Assembly (NCBI RefSeq): GCF_014851675.1
Contig: NZ_JACVAE010000001.1
Span: 1,736,001-1,800,000 of the forward strand
Direction: 5' to 3'
Length of the DNA: 64,000 bases
Source: Rhizobium sp. ARZ01
GTDB lineage: Bacteria > Pseudomonadota > Alphaproteobacteria > Rhizobiales > Rhizobiaceae
A program made the translations under genes and the position numbers. Below are positions 51,890-60,686 of this stretch, in pieces. The notes below the pieces were generated by a model, which was given only the letters and a program-made list of their open reading frames with translations, ran no database searches and was not told the origin of the DNA. Positions within the stretch are counted from its first letter, which is position 1; every line of letters begins with the position of its first letter.

Positions 51890-53968
51890 ATGCGCATCGA
51901 TGGCACATCCGAAAACGAGACCAACATGACCGAAGCCGCGCAGAAGGAACCCCTCGTGCTGTTCATGCCTTCGGGCAAACGCGGGCGCTTCCCCGTGGGC
52001 ACCCCGGTGCTCGATGCGGCGCGCAAGCTCGGCGTCTACGTCGAAAGCGTCTGCGGCGGCCGCGCCACCTGCGGGCGCTGTCAGGTCGAGGTGCAGGAAG
52101 GCAATTTCGCCAAGCACAAGATCGTCTCCTCGCTGGAGCACATTTCGGAAAAGGGCCCGAAGGAAGAACGCTACGAGAAGATCCGCGGCCTTCCCGACGG
52201 CCGACGTCTCTCCTGTTCCGCCCTGATCCTCGGCGATCTCGTCGTCGACGTGCCGCAGGACACGGTCATCAACGCGCAGGTCGTCCGCAAGGCCGCGACC
52301 GACCGCATCATCGAGCGCAACGCCGCCGTCCAGCTCTGCTATGTCGAGGTGGACGAGCCCGACATGCACAAGCCGCTGGGCGACCTCGACCGGTTGAAGG
52401 CGATGCTGGAGAAGGACTGGGGCTGGAAGGATCTTCTGATTGCCCCCCATCTCATCCCGCAGCTGCAGTCCATCCTGCGCAAGGGCAACTGGGGCGTCAC
52501 CGCCGCGATCCACCGCGACATGGATTCGTCGCGTCCCTTCATCGTCGGCCTCTGGCCCGGCCTGAAAAACGAAGCCTATGGCATTGCCTGCGACATCGGC
52601 TCGACCACGATCGCGATGCACCTCGTCTCGCTGCTGTCCGGCCGCATCGCCGCATCCTCGGGCACCTCGAACCCGCAGATCCGCTTCGGCGAAGACCTGA
52701 TGAGCCGGGTCTCCTACGTCATGATGAACCCGGATGGCCGGGAAGCCATGACGAAGGCGGTGCGCGAGGCCGTCAACAGCCTGATCGGCAAGGTCTGCGA
52801 CGAGGGAAAGGTCGACCGCCACGACATTCTCGACGCCGTTTTCGTTGCCAACCCGATCATGCACCACCTGTTCCTCGGCATCGATCCGACCGAACTCGGC
52901 CAGGCACCGTTCGCGCTCGCCGTCTCCGGTGCGCTGCAGTACTGGGCCCATGACATCGAGATCGACGTCAACCGAGGCGGACGTGTCTATATGCTGCCGT
53001 GCATCGCCGGCCATGTCGGCGCGGATGCTGCGGGCGCCACGCTCGCCGAAGCCCCCTACAAGCAGGACAAGATGATGCTGCTCGTCGATGTCGGTACCAA
53101 TGCCGAGATCGTGCTCGGCAACAAGGACCGCGTCGTCGCCGCTTCGTCACCCACCGGCCCCGCCTTCGAGGGCGCGGAGATATCCTCCGGCCAGCGCGCT
53201 GCACCAGGCGCAATCGAGCGTGTGCGCATTGATCCCGTTACGCTCGAGCCGCGCTTCCGCGTCATCGGCGTCGACAAGTGGTCGGACGAGGAAGGTTTCG
53301 CCGAAGCCGCCGCCTCCGTCGGCGTAACCGGCATCTGCGGCTCTGCTATCATCGAGGTGGTCGCCGAAATGTACCTTTCCGGCATCATCTCGGAGGACGG
53401 CGTCGTGGACGGCTCGATGGCGGAGCGAAGCCCGCGCATCATTCCCAACGGCCGCACCTTCTCCTATCTGCTGCACGATGGCGAACCGCGCATCACAGTG
53501 ACGCAGAACGACATCCGCGCCATCCAGCTTGCCAAGGCCGCTCTTTATGCCGGCATCAAGCTCTTGATGGAGAAGCTGGGCATCGATCACGTCGACACGA
53601 TCCGCTTCGCAGGCGCCTTCGGTACCTTCATCGATCCGAAGTACGCGATGGTTCTCGGCCTGATTCCAGACTGCGACCTCGCCGAGGTGAAGGCCGTCGG
53701 CAATGCCGCCGGGACCGGCGCCTTGATGGCACTGCTCAACCGCGACCATCGCCGCGAGATCGAACAGCAGGTCAACCGGATCGAGAAGATCGAGACAGCG
53801 CTCGAAGGCAATTTCCAACAGCTCTTCGTCAACGCCATGGCGCTGCCGAACAAGGTCGACGCCTTCCCCAGCCTTTCCACCGTGGTCACGCTGCCGGAGC
53901 GCAAGGTGCTGGCGGACTCAGAAGGTGGCGAAGGCGGCGGCAGGCGGCGGCGGCGTAACCGCGAATAG
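51890..53968 (+). CDS. RamA-like corrinoid activation protein (2Fe-2S plus ASKHA domain)
   Basis: A 692-residue protein with an N-terminal plant-type 2Fe-2S ferredoxin domain (C55, C61, C64, C109 in CGGRATCGRC and RLSCS). A linker domain follows, then a long actin-like ATPase part (CDIGSTTIAMHLVSL, VFVANPIMHHLFLG, LLVDVGTNAEIVLGNKD, SPTGPAFEGAEISSGQRA and FAGAFGTF). The family reactivates oxidised Co(II) corrinoid proteins to Co(I), using ATP. Residues 679-692 form a Gly/Arg-rich tail ending in RRRRRNRE. A second start at 51926 (MTEAAQ) is possible. It is followed by a strong terminator. Confidence 0.9.
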   Translation: MRIDGTSENETNMTEAAQKEPLVLFMPSGKRGRFPVGTPVLDAARKLGVYVESVCGGRATCGRCQVEVQEGNFAKHKIVSSLEHISEKGPKEERYEKIRGLPDGRRLSCSALILGDLVVDVPQDTVINAQVVRKAATDRIIERNAAVQLCYVEVDEPDMHKPLGDLDRLKAMLEKDWGWKDLLIAPHLIPQLQSILRKGNWGVTAAIHRDMDSSRPFIVGLWPGLKNEAYGIACDIGSTTIAMHLVSLLSGRIAASSGTSNPQIRFGEDLMSRVSYVMMNPDGREAMTKAVREAVNSLIGKVCDEGKVDRHDILDAVFVANPIMHHLFLGIDPTELGQAPFALAVSGALQYWAHDIEIDVNRGGRVYMLPCIAGHVGADAAGATLAEAPYKQDKMMLLVDVGTNAEIVLGNKDRVVAASSPTGPAFEGAEISSGQRAAPGAIERVRIDPVTLEPRFRVIGVDKWSDEEGFAEAAASVGVTGICGSAIIEVVAEMYLSGIISEDGVVDGSMAERSPRIIPNGRTFSYLLHDGEPRITVTQNDIRAIQLAKAALYAGIKLLMEKLGIDHVDTIRFAGAFGTFIDPKYAMVLGLIPDCDLAEVKAVGNAAGTGALMALLNRDHRREIEQQVNRIEKIETALEGNFQQLFVNAMALPNKVDAFPSLSTVVTLPERKVLADSEGGEGGGRRRRRNRE

Positions 53969-54003
53969 CGGAGACTCGCCGGGACTCGTCCGCTCCAGCC
54001 GAG

Positions 54004-54040
54004 AAAAAGGGCCGTCAGTTCGATCCTGGTCGCCCTTTTT
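54004..54040 (+). terminator. Intrinsic terminator after the ASKHA gene
   Basis: A perfect 9-bp stem AAAAAGGGC/GCCCTTTTT (54004-54012 with 54032-54040, 19-nt loop) includes a T run. It marks the right end of the corrinoid cluster. Confidence 0.7.
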
Positions 54041-54161
54041 AGAGCTCACTAATGTTTGATCTCGATCATCCCCGTGCCACTATCCCCTTGCTAGTTACTT
54101 GAGGTCCGAAGGCACTGCCGGCGGACGCGCAAAGTCATGTACCGCAGCACGGAGGCCCGGA

Positions 54162-56897
54162 ATGAATGTTCTCACGGACGTTCCGAACGGAAACCAGACG
54201 GTAAACGGGGTCCTGCCGAAAGCGCCCTGGCACGCATTGCCGGCGGCCGAAATCATGGCGGATCTCGGCACAAGCGATCAGGGGCTTGATCCTGCCGAGG
54301 CGAAACGACGGCTTGAAGCCTATGGCCTGAACGAACCGCCCGCCCCGCCGCCTCGCCACCCCCTGTTGCGGTTCCTGTCCCAGTTCAACAATACGCTGAT
54401 CTATTTCCTGCTTGCGGCGGCGGTCATGGCGGCGATCCTCGGTCACACCGTCGACGCCTCCGTCATCGTCGGTGTCGTGCTCGTGAACGCCATCGTGGGC
54501 TTTTTGCAGGAAGGGAAAGCCGAAAGCGCGCTGAATGCCATCCGTGACATGATCGCCCCGCATGCGCGCGTGCTGCGCGGCGGCCAACAGCACGATATCG
54601 ATACGCGCAACATCGTCCCAGGCGATGTCGTCCTGCTGGAAGCAGGCGACATGGTTCCGGCCGACATCAGGCTGATGCGTGCCCGCAACCTCCTCGTCAA
54701 CGAGGCGATCCTGACGGGCGAATCCGTGCCGGCGGAGAAGCACGAGGAGCCTGTTGCCGATAACGTAGCACTCGGTGATCGCTTCTCCATGCTCTATTCC
54801 GGAACGATCGTCTCCACCGGCCAGGCCACCGGCGTCGCCGTGGCGACGGGTGACAAGACGGAGATCGGCCGGATCTCGGCGATGATCGGCGAAGTGCAGA
54901 CGCTCGTCACGCCGCTCCTGGAGCAGATCAACAGGTTCGGTCGGATTTTCACCGTCGTCGCGATGGCGATGGCTGCGGCGATCATGGCCTTTGCCATGCT
55001 GGTGCATCAATATCCATGGGTCGACGCGCTGATGGTGGTCGTGGCGCTCGCCGTCGGAGCTGTCCCGGAAGGCCTGCCGGCGGTGATCACCATCACGCTG
55101 GCAATCGGGGTCCAGCGCATGGCCCGGCGAAACGCGGTTGTCAGACGCCTGCCCGCCGTCGAGACGCTCGGCGCCGTCTCCGTCATTTGCTCTGACAAGA
55201 CCGGCACGCTGACCAAGAACGAGATGACCGCCCGCCGCGTCGCGACCGCGGACCGGGAAAGCACCGTTTCTAGTTCGGGCTATGCACCGGCGGGCCGGAT
55301 CGGTGATGGAACAACCGTCCTCACCCCAACCGAACGCGAAGTCATCAGGGCCGCACTCCTATGCAGCGACGCCCAACTCGTCGAGAAAGACGGCCGCTGG
55401 AGCGTGCTGGGCGACCCCATGGAAGGGGCCCTTGTGACGTTGGCCCTGAAAGCCGGCCTCCACCCGGAGACAGAGCGAGGCACCTGGAGCCGGATCGACG
55501 AAATCCCCTTCGATGCCCAGCACCGCTTCATGGCCACGCTCAACCGCGATCCGGCCGGCGGCAGCCGTATCTTCGTCAAGGGTGCACCCGAGCGCGTGCT
55601 TTCGATGTGCGCAAGGCAGGCCGGCGGCGAGGCGACCGCCATCGACGCCGCGTATTGGCAGGCGCGAATTGCCGCCGCTGCGGCCAATGGCGAGCGTGTA
55701 CTGGGTTTTGCAGCGGCAACGGCGCCGGCCGCGATGGAGCGGCTTGCCTTCGAAGAAGTCGAAACCGGCCTTGTCTTCCTCGGCATCGTCGGCTTCATCG
55801 ATCCGCCGCGCGACGAGGCGATTGCCGCGGTCGCCGACTGCCGCTCGGCTGGCATTGCGGTGAAAATGATAACCGGCGACCATGCCGACACGGCCGCGGC
55901 GATCTCCCGCCAGCTTGCCATCGCCGACGATCCGCGAACGATGACCGGTGCGCAGATCGATGAAGTTCCGGACAGGGAACTCGGCGCCGTCGTAGAAGAA
56001 ACGAGCGTGTTCGCCCGAACGAGCCCGGAGCACAAACTCAGGATCGTCCGCGCTCTGCAATCGAACGGTCATGTCGTTGCGATGACCGGTGATGGCGTCA
56101 ACGACGCACCCTCGCTGAAGCAGGCCGATGTCGGCATCGCCATGGGTCGCAAGGGCACGGAAGCGGCGAAGGAAGCGGCCCAGATGGTGCTGGTCGACGA
56201 CAACTTCGCCTCGATCGTCGCGGCCGTGAACGAAGGCCGAACCGTCTTCGACAATATCCGCAAGGTCATTGCCTGGACCATGCCGACGAACGGCGGCGAG
56301 GTCCTCAGCGTCGTGCTCGCCATCGTCTTCGGACTGACCCTGCCGATGACGCCGGCGCAAATTCTCTGGATCAACATGATCACCACTGTCACGCTCGGCC
56401 TCGTACTGGCCTTCGAGCCGCCGGAACCGAACGTGATGCAGCGTCCCCCGCGCGGACGCAATGCGCCGCTTGTGACCCGCTTTCTGGCTTGGAGGATCGT
56501 TTTCGTCTCGATCCTCTTCACCATAGGCGTCTTCGGAATCTTCGAATACGCGATGCGCAACAGTCTTGGCGAGGACACCGCGCGGACTATGGTCGTCAAT
56601 ACGATGGTCGTGATGGAGATCTTCTATCTGTTCAACGTGCGCTACCTGCACATGACATCGTTCAATCTTCGCGGCGTCCTGGGCACACCAGCCGTCCTGA
56701 CAGCGATTGCCGCCGTCGTCATCGCCCAGTTCACCTTTACCTACGCCCCCTTCATGCACCCGCTGTTTGACAGCGCGCCTGTTAGAATCGGCGACGGGAT
56801 GATCATCATTGCCATCGGCATCGTCATGATGGCGGTACTTGAAGCGGAGAAAGCTGCAATGCGGCGGCTGGGAGCGCTCCGGCCAGTGGAAATCTAG
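54162..56897 (+). CDS. Cation-transporting P-type ATPase (P2/SERCA-like)
   Basis: A 911-residue P-type ATPase with an N-terminal cation-ATPase domain (WHALPAAEIMADLGTSDQGLDPAEAKRRLEAYG), actuator TGES (185-188), the helix-4 PEGLP (302-306), phosphorylation site DKTGT (345-349) and hinge GDGVNDAPSLK. PEGLP and a late DDNFASIVAAVNEGR place it with the calcium/manganese-type P2 pumps rather than the heavy-metal CPx type; the ion is not determined. The start at 54162 has GGAGG 7 bases upstream. Confidence 0.93.
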   Translation: MNVLTDVPNGNQTVNGVLPKAPWHALPAAEIMADLGTSDQGLDPAEAKRRLEAYGLNEPPAPPPRHPLLRFLSQFNNTLIYFLLAAAVMAAILGHTVDASVIVGVVLVNAIVGFLQEGKAESALNAIRDMIAPHARVLRGGQQHDIDTRNIVPGDVVLLEAGDMVPADIRLMRARNLLVNEAILTGESVPAEKHEEPVADNVALGDRFSMLYSGTIVSTGQATGVAVATGDKTEIGRISAMIGEVQTLVTPLLEQINRFGRIFTVVAMAMAAAIMAFAMLVHQYPWVDALMVVVALAVGAVPEGLPAVITITLAIGVQRMARRNAVVRRLPAVETLGAVSVICSDKTGTLTKNEMTARRVATADRESTVSSSGYAPAGRIGDGTTVLTPTEREVIRAALLCSDAQLVEKDGRWSVLGDPMEGALVTLALKAGLHPETERGTWSRIDEIPFDAQHRFMATLNRDPAGGSRIFVKGAPERVLSMCARQAGGEATAIDAAYWQARIAAAAANGERVLGFAAATAPAAMERLAFEEVETGLVFLGIVGFIDPPRDEAIAAVADCRSAGIAVKMITGDHADTAAAISRQLAIADDPRTMTGAQIDEVPDRELGAVVEETSVFARTSPEHKLRIVRALQSNGHVVAMTGDGVNDAPSLKQADVGIAMGRKGTEAAKEAAQMVLVDDNFASIVAAVNEGRTVFDNIRKVIAWTMPTNGGEVLSVVLAIVFGLTLPMTPAQILWINMITTVTLGLVLAFEPPEPNVMQRPPRGRNAPLVTRFLAWRIVFVSILFTIGVFGIFEYAMRNSLGEDTARTMVVNTMVVMEIFYLFNVRYLHMTSFNLRGVLGTPAVLTAIAAVVIAQFTFTYAPFMHPLFDSAPVRIGDGMIIIAIGIVMMAVLEAEKAAMRRLGALRPVEI

Positions 56898-56919
56898 GGA
56901 GCCTATGCCCGCCGGCGGA

Positions 56920-57837
56920 TCAGCAGGCCACCGGCAGGATCTCCTTAGGGCTGCGCTCGTAGCGCGCGAAGGCTGAACGGATGTAGTCCGCCACTGCGAG
57001 CGCCGGTGCCTCCGCCTCGTCCCCGACCACCATGCCGATGTGGTAGTAGCCGAGCTCCGGCAACCCGTCCTTCACCCCAAGCGCCACCATGTCTTCCTGC
57101 ACGAGGAAGCGCGCCAGAGGGGCAACCGCAAGGTCGGCACGGATCGCGGCGCGCTGGCCCATGTGATGGGCGCAGAAATAGGCCACGCGGAATTCCCGAC
57201 CCGATTTGCTGAGCTCTTCGAGAGCACGCGCACGCCAGATGCACCCCTCCTCCCATACGGAAACGGGAAGCGGATTTTTGAGATGGGCTGTGCCGCACTT
57301 CTTGCCGGCCCAGACGAGTTGCTCCTTCAACAGGATCTCGCCAGGGACGGGCGCAGCACTTTCAGATGAATTGAAAATCGCCAGATCCAGTCGGCGATCC
57401 GCCACCGCACGGCGCAGATTGCCGCTCGATTCGATCGAGACGTTGACCGCGATCGAAGGATAAGTTTCGGCGAAGCGGCGAAGCACCTCGGGCAGGATCA
57501 ATTCGCCGACGTCATCCGGGGCGCCGAGGCGCACGACGCCATTCATCTCCGGCATCATGAAGCGCGACACCGCCTCGTTGCTGAGCGCGAGCAGCCGGCG
57601 CGCGTAGGAAAGCAGTACCTCGCCGTGATGGGTGAGCACGACCGAACGGGCGTCGCGCCGGAAAAGCATGCAGCCCAGCATCTCCTCCAGCTTTTTGATC
57701 TGCATGGATACCGCCGACGGCGTTCGATGCACGGTCTCGGCCGCGGTCGTAAAATTCCCAGTTTCGGCGATCGCCACGAAGGTCCTGAGAATGTCGAGCT
57801 CCAGCAATGGGAGCGTCGGGCGCAGCATCAGGTTCAT
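56920..57837 (-). CDS. LysR-type transcriptional regulator
   Basis: A 305-residue LysR-family protein. The winged HTH is at about 12-73 (LDILRTFVAIAETGNFTTAAETVHRTPSAVSMQIKKLEEMLG), and the periplasmic-binding-like effector domain follows. The ATG has GGAGGAAC immediately upstream. It is divergent from the first DUF1127 gene; a perfect 17-bp palindrome lies 14 bp before its start. Effector and targets unknown. Confidence 0.9.
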   Translation of the reverse strand: MNLMLRPTLPLLELDILRTFVAIAETGNFTTAAETVHRTPSAVSMQIKKLEEMLGCMLFRRDARSVVLTHHGEVLLSYARRLLALSNEAVSRFMMPEMNGVVRLGAPDDVGELILPEVLRRFAETYPSIAVNVSIESSGNLRRAVADRRLDLAIFNSSESAAPVPGEILLKEQLVWAGKKCGTAHLKNPLPVSVWEEGCIWRARALEELSKSGREFRVAYFCAHHMGQRAAIRADLAVAPLARFLVQEDMVALGVKDGLPELGYYHIGMVVGDEAEAPALAVADYIRSAFARYERSPKEILPVAC

Positions 57838-57850
57838 GGGGTTCCTCCAC

Positions 57851-57867
57851 GATCAGATTATCTGATC
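57851..57867. promoter_or_regulatory. Perfect palindrome upstream of the LysR gene
   Basis: GATCAGATTATCTGATC has 8-bp half-sites around one base, at 14-30 bp before the LysR start in the divergent gap to the DUF1127 gene. It is a good candidate autoregulatory site, though whether the LysR protein binds it is unproven. Confidence 0.5.
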
Positions 57868-57954
57868 CAATGCCTAAGTTCATTTCGTTTGATTGAACAC
57901 CCAGACGGCGCGATAGTCAATCCATCGAAGCCTGTTGGGTAAAGGATATGAACC

Positions 57955-58161
57955 ATGACCGCAGGAAAATCACATGGAAACGCCGTTCCGTTCGCGCTAC
58001 GCGCTGTCGGAAACGGTTTTGCGCTGACAATCCGGCAATATCTCGACGCCCGCGCCGTCCGTCGCCGCCAGCGTCAAACCGAGTACGAACTCGCCAATCT
58101 GCCGCCTGAACTGCAGAGGGACGTTGGCTGGCCCGAGCGGCATTCGCATGACAGAAACTGA
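57955..58161 (+). CDS. DUF1127-family small protein
   Basis: A 68-residue Arg-rich protein whose C-terminal half is the DUF1127 module (RQYLDARAVRRRQRQTEYELANLPPELQRDVGW). Such proteins are numerous in Rhizobiales and some act in RNA turnover or stress and phosphate responses. It is divergent from the LysR gene and may be its target. Confidence 0.85.
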   Translation: MTAGKSHGNAVPFALRAVGNGFALTIRQYLDARAVRRRQRQTEYELANLPPELQRDVGWPERHSHDRN

Positions 58162-58267
58162 TGCATCACTTCAATTATATGCGATTGATTGATGGATGAG
58201 ATCGCGGCACTATGATTGTCAAAGGTCGCGACCTCTCGAAGCTCCCAAGTTCGAAAGGAACCTTAAA

Positions 58268-58495
58268 ATGAGCAGCCTCACACACTTCCATGGCGGATCG
58301 GGACATCTGCTTCCAACCGGCGGATATTCGTCATCGCTGCGTGGTCTTGCCGATCGCGTCGCCAGGGCATGGCGCCACCACCGCGATGAAATGGAACTGG
58401 AAAGCCTGCCCTTCGATGTTCGCAAGGATATCGGCTTTCCCTCCACCGACGAGGACGCGGAACTGACGTCAAACGCCAGCAAGAAGACACGATGA
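58268..58495 (+). CDS. DUF1127-family small protein
   Basis: A 75-residue protein with a Gly/Ser-rich N-terminus and a DUF1127 module (ADRVARAWRHHRDEMELESLPFDVRKDIGFP). The ATG at 58268 has AAAGGAA upstream; a longer frame begins 24 codons earlier without support. It is the second DUF1127 gene in tandem, about 106 bp after the first. Confidence 0.85.
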   Translation: MSSLTHFHGGSGHLLPTGGYSSSLRGLADRVARAWRHHRDEMELESLPFDVRKDIGFPSTDEDAELTSNASKKTR

Positions 58496-58538
58496 GGGCA
58501 CGCCGCCCGCGACAAACTCCCAAGACGACGGCGTCCAG

Positions 58539-58575
58539 TCGCCAGGCCTGAGATCCCAGCGGTCCGGCCTGGCGA
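58539..58575. terminator. Hairpin between DUF1127 and GNAT genes
   Basis: A perfect 10-bp stem (58539-58548 with 58566-58575, 17-nt loop) lies between convergent genes. It has only a short T stretch after it, so it is a modest terminator candidate. Confidence 0.45.
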
Positions 58576-58630
58576 TTTGCTTCGGGCCTCAATTGCGACC
58601 TGAAGCAAGCAACATCGAACGCCAGCTGTT

Positions 58631-59227
58631 TCAAGCCTTCAGAATCGGCACCTGAGGCGCAGCATCCTCCGGCAGAAGTCCGGTCAGACGCGGATCGTCA
58701 AAGACTTCCACCATCCGTTCGTAGGGCACGAACCCGGAGCGAATATAGAAACCCAGTGCCTGCGGACTATCGAGACTGCAGGTGTGGACCCAGAGACGCG
58801 ATATCGGCTTTGACCAGGCGCATTCGATCGCCCGATTCATCAGCCATCGCCCGGCGCCCTGCCCCATCACCGCCTTCGTCAGGCCGAAAAAGGCCAACTC
58901 GCATTGCCCTTCCTCGCGAAAATCCAGTTCCAGCAGCCCCTCTGCGCGCCCATTCGCCATGACGGCACGCACCTCTACGCGTGAATCTTGGATGATGGCC
59001 GCCAGTTCCTCGTCGCTCAGCCCGAGACGGGATCCCCACAGCCACTCAGCTCCCACGCGACGGTAGAGGTCTCGATACCAGCCGACTTCAGGATTTTCGC
59101 AAAGTGCGAGCATCAACGCTTCCGGCCGGGAATCTTGCGCAGCCGTGACCGGGGCCAGCATCTCGAGGCAGGTAACTGCTGCAACCAGCTTACCTGCCGG
59201 AACTTTCGAATAGCCGTCGGCCAGCAT
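58631..59227 (-). CDS. GNAT-family N-acetyltransferase
   Basis: A 198-residue acetyltransferase with the acetyl-CoA loop region VMGQGAGRWLMNRAIECAW and the following LWVHTCSLDSPQALGFYIRSGFVPYERM, the standard GNAT motifs A and B. Substrate unknown. It is convergent with the DUF1127 gene and divergent from the GlxA-type regulator. Confidence 0.85.
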   Translation of the reverse strand: MLADGYSKVPAGKLVAAVTCLEMLAPVTAAQDSRPEALMLALCENPEVGWYRDLYRRVGAEWLWGSRLGLSDEELAAIIQDSRVEVRAVMANGRAEGLLELDFREEGQCELAFFGLTKAVMGQGAGRWLMNRAIECAWSKPISRLWVHTCSLDSPQALGFYIRSGFVPYERMVEVFDDPRLTGLLPEDAAPQVPILKA

Positions 59228-59526
59228 CGTCTTTCCCCATCGTCAGCGTTGCGCTTTTTCATAGGCCAGCCACTCGCACTTGCAAACATTACTGCGCATG
59301 CATTTTTGCCTTTATACAAGTGTAGAACAAGCGGAGGATGTGTCGCAAATACCATTGCAGCCACAGGCGGAGTTCCAAAGCGCATCGTTCCCGCAACGGC
59401 AGATGCAACAAAGCGAAATCCGGACCTTCACAGTCGCACCATTCCATGCAAATGTCGCAAACAGACAAGCCAGATGCGCCTCCTTCAAGAGACGCTCGGC
59501 AAAATAATACAAGAGTGGAACACCCA

Positions 59527-60540
59527 ATGACCAAGACAGCTGCGAAGAAGCGTTCGCTTGTGTTTTTCCTCGTGCCGAACTTCACGCTGCTGCCTCTTTC
59601 GGCGGCCATCGAGACACTGCGCATCGCCAATCGGATGCTGGGCTATGAGGCTTACAACTGGCGGCTTTCCTCCGCCGATGGGCAGCAGGTGCTGTCGTCG
59701 AGCGGCATCGGCATCGAGGTCAATTCCTCGCTCGCCGATGAACGAAAATATCTCGGCGGCGAAAACCGTCCTTCCATGGTCCTCGTCTGTTCGGGTATCG
59801 ATGTTGAGGACTTCCACAACAAGTCCGTAAATGCCTGGCTACGTGAAGCCTATAACCGTGGCGTCTCGGTCGGTTCGCTCTGTACCGGCGCGCATGTCCT
59901 TGCTCAGGCGGGCCTCCTGACCGGCAAGCGCTGCGCCATTCATTGGGAAAACCTGCCGGGATTCGCGGAAGCCTATCCACAGGCCGAAGTCTATGCCGAC
60001 CTCTATGAGATCGACAGCAACATCTACACCTGCGCCGGCGGCACCGCCTCGCTGGACATGATGCTGAACCTGATCGACCAGGATTTTGGCGAGACCCTGG
60101 TAAACCGTGTCTGCGAACAGGCGCTCACCGACCGCGTGCGCGGTCCGCACGACCGCCAGCGCCTGCCGTTGCGCGCCCGCCTCGGCGTCCAGAACGCCAA
60201 GGTGCTCTCGATCATCGAACTGATGGAAAACAACCTCTCCGAGCCACTGTCGCTGCTGGAGATCGCTGAAAGTGCCGATCTCTCGCGCCGCCAGATCGAG
60301 CGGCTCTTTCGCCAGGAGATGGGTCGCTCCCCGGCCCGCTACTATCTCGAGATCAGGCTCGACCGCGCCCGTCACCTGCTGGTCCAGTCATCCATGCCGG
60401 TCGTCGAAGTGGCGGTGGCCTGCGGCTTCGTCTCCGCTTCGCACTTCTCCAAGTGCTATCGCGAACTTTACAATCGCTCCCCGCAGCAGGAGCGCGCAGA
60501 CCGGAAGCTGACGCTGGCGACCGCAGCGGCCGCTCGCTGA
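59527..60540 (+). CDS. GlxA-family transcriptional regulator (DJ-1/PfpI plus AraC HTH)
   Basis: A 337-residue regulator with an N-terminal DJ-1/PfpI-like domain (C119 in GSLCTGAHVLAQAGLL) and a C-terminal AraC double HTH (SLLEIAESADLSRRQIERLFRQEMGRSPARYYLEIRLDRARHLL, then VVEVAVACGFVSASHFSKCYRELY). Relatives include GbdR, CdhR and ArgR-type regulators of betaine, carnitine and arginine use. It could control betaine or methylamine genes to the left, but nothing here proves that. The start at 59527 has GGAA upstream, and a longer frame lacks support. A strong terminator follows. Confidence 0.88.
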   Translation: MTKTAAKKRSLVFFLVPNFTLLPLSAAIETLRIANRMLGYEAYNWRLSSADGQQVLSSSGIGIEVNSSLADERKYLGGENRPSMVLVCSGIDVEDFHNKSVNAWLREAYNRGVSVGSLCTGAHVLAQAGLLTGKRCAIHWENLPGFAEAYPQAEVYADLYEIDSNIYTCAGGTASLDMMLNLIDQDFGETLVNRVCEQALTDRVRGPHDRQRLPLRARLGVQNAKVLSIIELMENNLSEPLSLLEIAESADLSRRQIERLFRQEMGRSPARYYLEIRLDRARHLLVQSSMPVVEVAVACGFVSASHFSKCYRELYNRSPQQERADRKLTLATAAAAR

Positions 60541-60560
60541 GCACCCGGACAGAGCAAAAA

Positions 60561-60597
60561 TGCGAAAGGCCAGCACGAATGCGCTGGCCTTTTTCTG
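60561..60597 (+). terminator. Intrinsic terminator after the GlxA-type regulator
   Basis: A perfect 10-bp stem AAAGGCCAGC/GCTGGCCTTT (60565-60574 with 60583-60592, 8-nt loop) is followed by TTTTTC on the plus strand, about 25 bp after the stop. Confidence 0.85.
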
Positions 60598-60686
60598 TCT
60601 GGCAAACGCCTTCGGCTGCAACATGCGGCCAAGGCACTCACTGCATCAGAAGGTTCTACGCGGCTCGTTCCATCGACGCCGGCAAG

